A DNA stretch of 35,728 bases from Verrucomicrobium sp. (GTDB lineage: Bacteria > Verrucomicrobiota > Verrucomicrobiia > Limisphaerales > UBA9464): assembly GCA_021298285.1 (NCBI GenBank), contig JAJTFN010000022.1, positions 1-35,728 of the forward strand, given 5' to 3'. The notes below the pieces were generated by a model. The model did not search any database. It had not been told where the DNA came from and worked only from the letters and a program-made list of their open reading frames with translations. A program made the translations under genes and the position numbers. Positions 35,556-35,728 of the stretch are shown piece after piece. How positions within the stretch are numbered: position 1 is the stretch's first letter; each line of letters starts with the position of its first letter.

Positions 35556-35728
35556 CGGGAAGCCATCGGAAGGCTGTCAGATGACCTTAGGGAGGGTTTT
35601 CCTGATTGTCAGTCGGGGAATGCGCCGCCTGCCGGAATGCACGGCTTGGATCGGCTGGGGCTTTCCCCGGGAAGCCTTCGGGCGCAACTTTGTGGCAGGG
35701 CCGGTTTTACCCTGAGGTCGACACGCCA

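Noticed and set aside
35690-35712. A sigma-54-like TGGCA element near the right edge
   Set aside because: The downstream half has no GC at the required spacing, so it does not fit the -24/-12 consensus.
35620-35715. A short plus-strand ORF at the right edge beginning MRRLPECTAW
   Set aside because: Only 31 residues, no ribosome binding site and no recognisable feature. The 173-base end region otherwise shows nothing firm.

Overview
The window is a GC-rich, densely coded chromosomal stretch from a bacterium of the Planctomycetota-Verrucomicrobiota group, most likely a verrucomicrobium. Family content points there: a signal-peptide dehydrogenase with HEAT repeats and a Pirellula/Verrucomicrobium-type heme domain, a DUF1573 protein fused to cytochrome c, a prepilin-like protein with a degenerate H-X9-DG motif, a Tat-exported Gfo/Idh/MocA oxidoreductase, and a YfbK-like VWA protein paired with an ECF sigma factor. 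No rRNA, tRNA, CRISPR array, insertion sequence or phage gene was seen. No gap between genes exceeds 300 bases.

Layout. Positions 1-3402 hold a DUF1573/diheme cytochrome (cut by the left edge), a cardiolipin-synthase-like phospholipase D, the membrane protease HtpX and a 57-residue membrane peptide. Positions 3451-8992 hold a DHH phosphoesterase, the large heme dehydrogenase and, divergently, a prepilin-like protein with a small lipoprotein. Positions 9006-12916 hold the Gfo/Idh/MocA protein, trigger factor with its terminator, and a GalU-like protein lacking the usual catalytic lysine. Positions 13081-17310 are co-directional: a GT4 glycosyltransferase, a YbgC-like thioesterase, a DUF192 lipoprotein and glutamine-dependent NAD synthetase.

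Positions 17393-20631 are a translationally coupled pair: an ECF sigma factor and a protein that looks like an anti-sigma domain, a membrane helix, a long linker and a YfbK-type VWA domain whose metal site is gone. A TPR protein runs convergently into it, followed by a NUDIX hydrolase and a 1040-residue membrane spermidine-synthase-like protein. Positions 25025-28433 encode LivH, LivM, LivG and LivF, a complete branched-chain-type ABC transporter core without a binding protein. Positions 28536-31199 encode a secreted PQQ-type sugar dehydrogenase fused to a diheme module, followed by a ketose 3-epimerase. The right end is a coupled minus-strand histidine kinase and HD-GYP response regulator.

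Most of this is ordinary core and accessory metabolism. No wholly new system is evident. The observations I find most worth following are a recurrent theme of signalling or enzyme domains that keep their fold but have lost key residues (VWA metal site, receiver aspartate, HD-GYP aspartate, nucleotidyltransferase lysine), and the ECF sigma/VWA unit, whose reading frame also carries two eight-G tracts. All functional statements rest on reading motifs by eye; no database search was possible.
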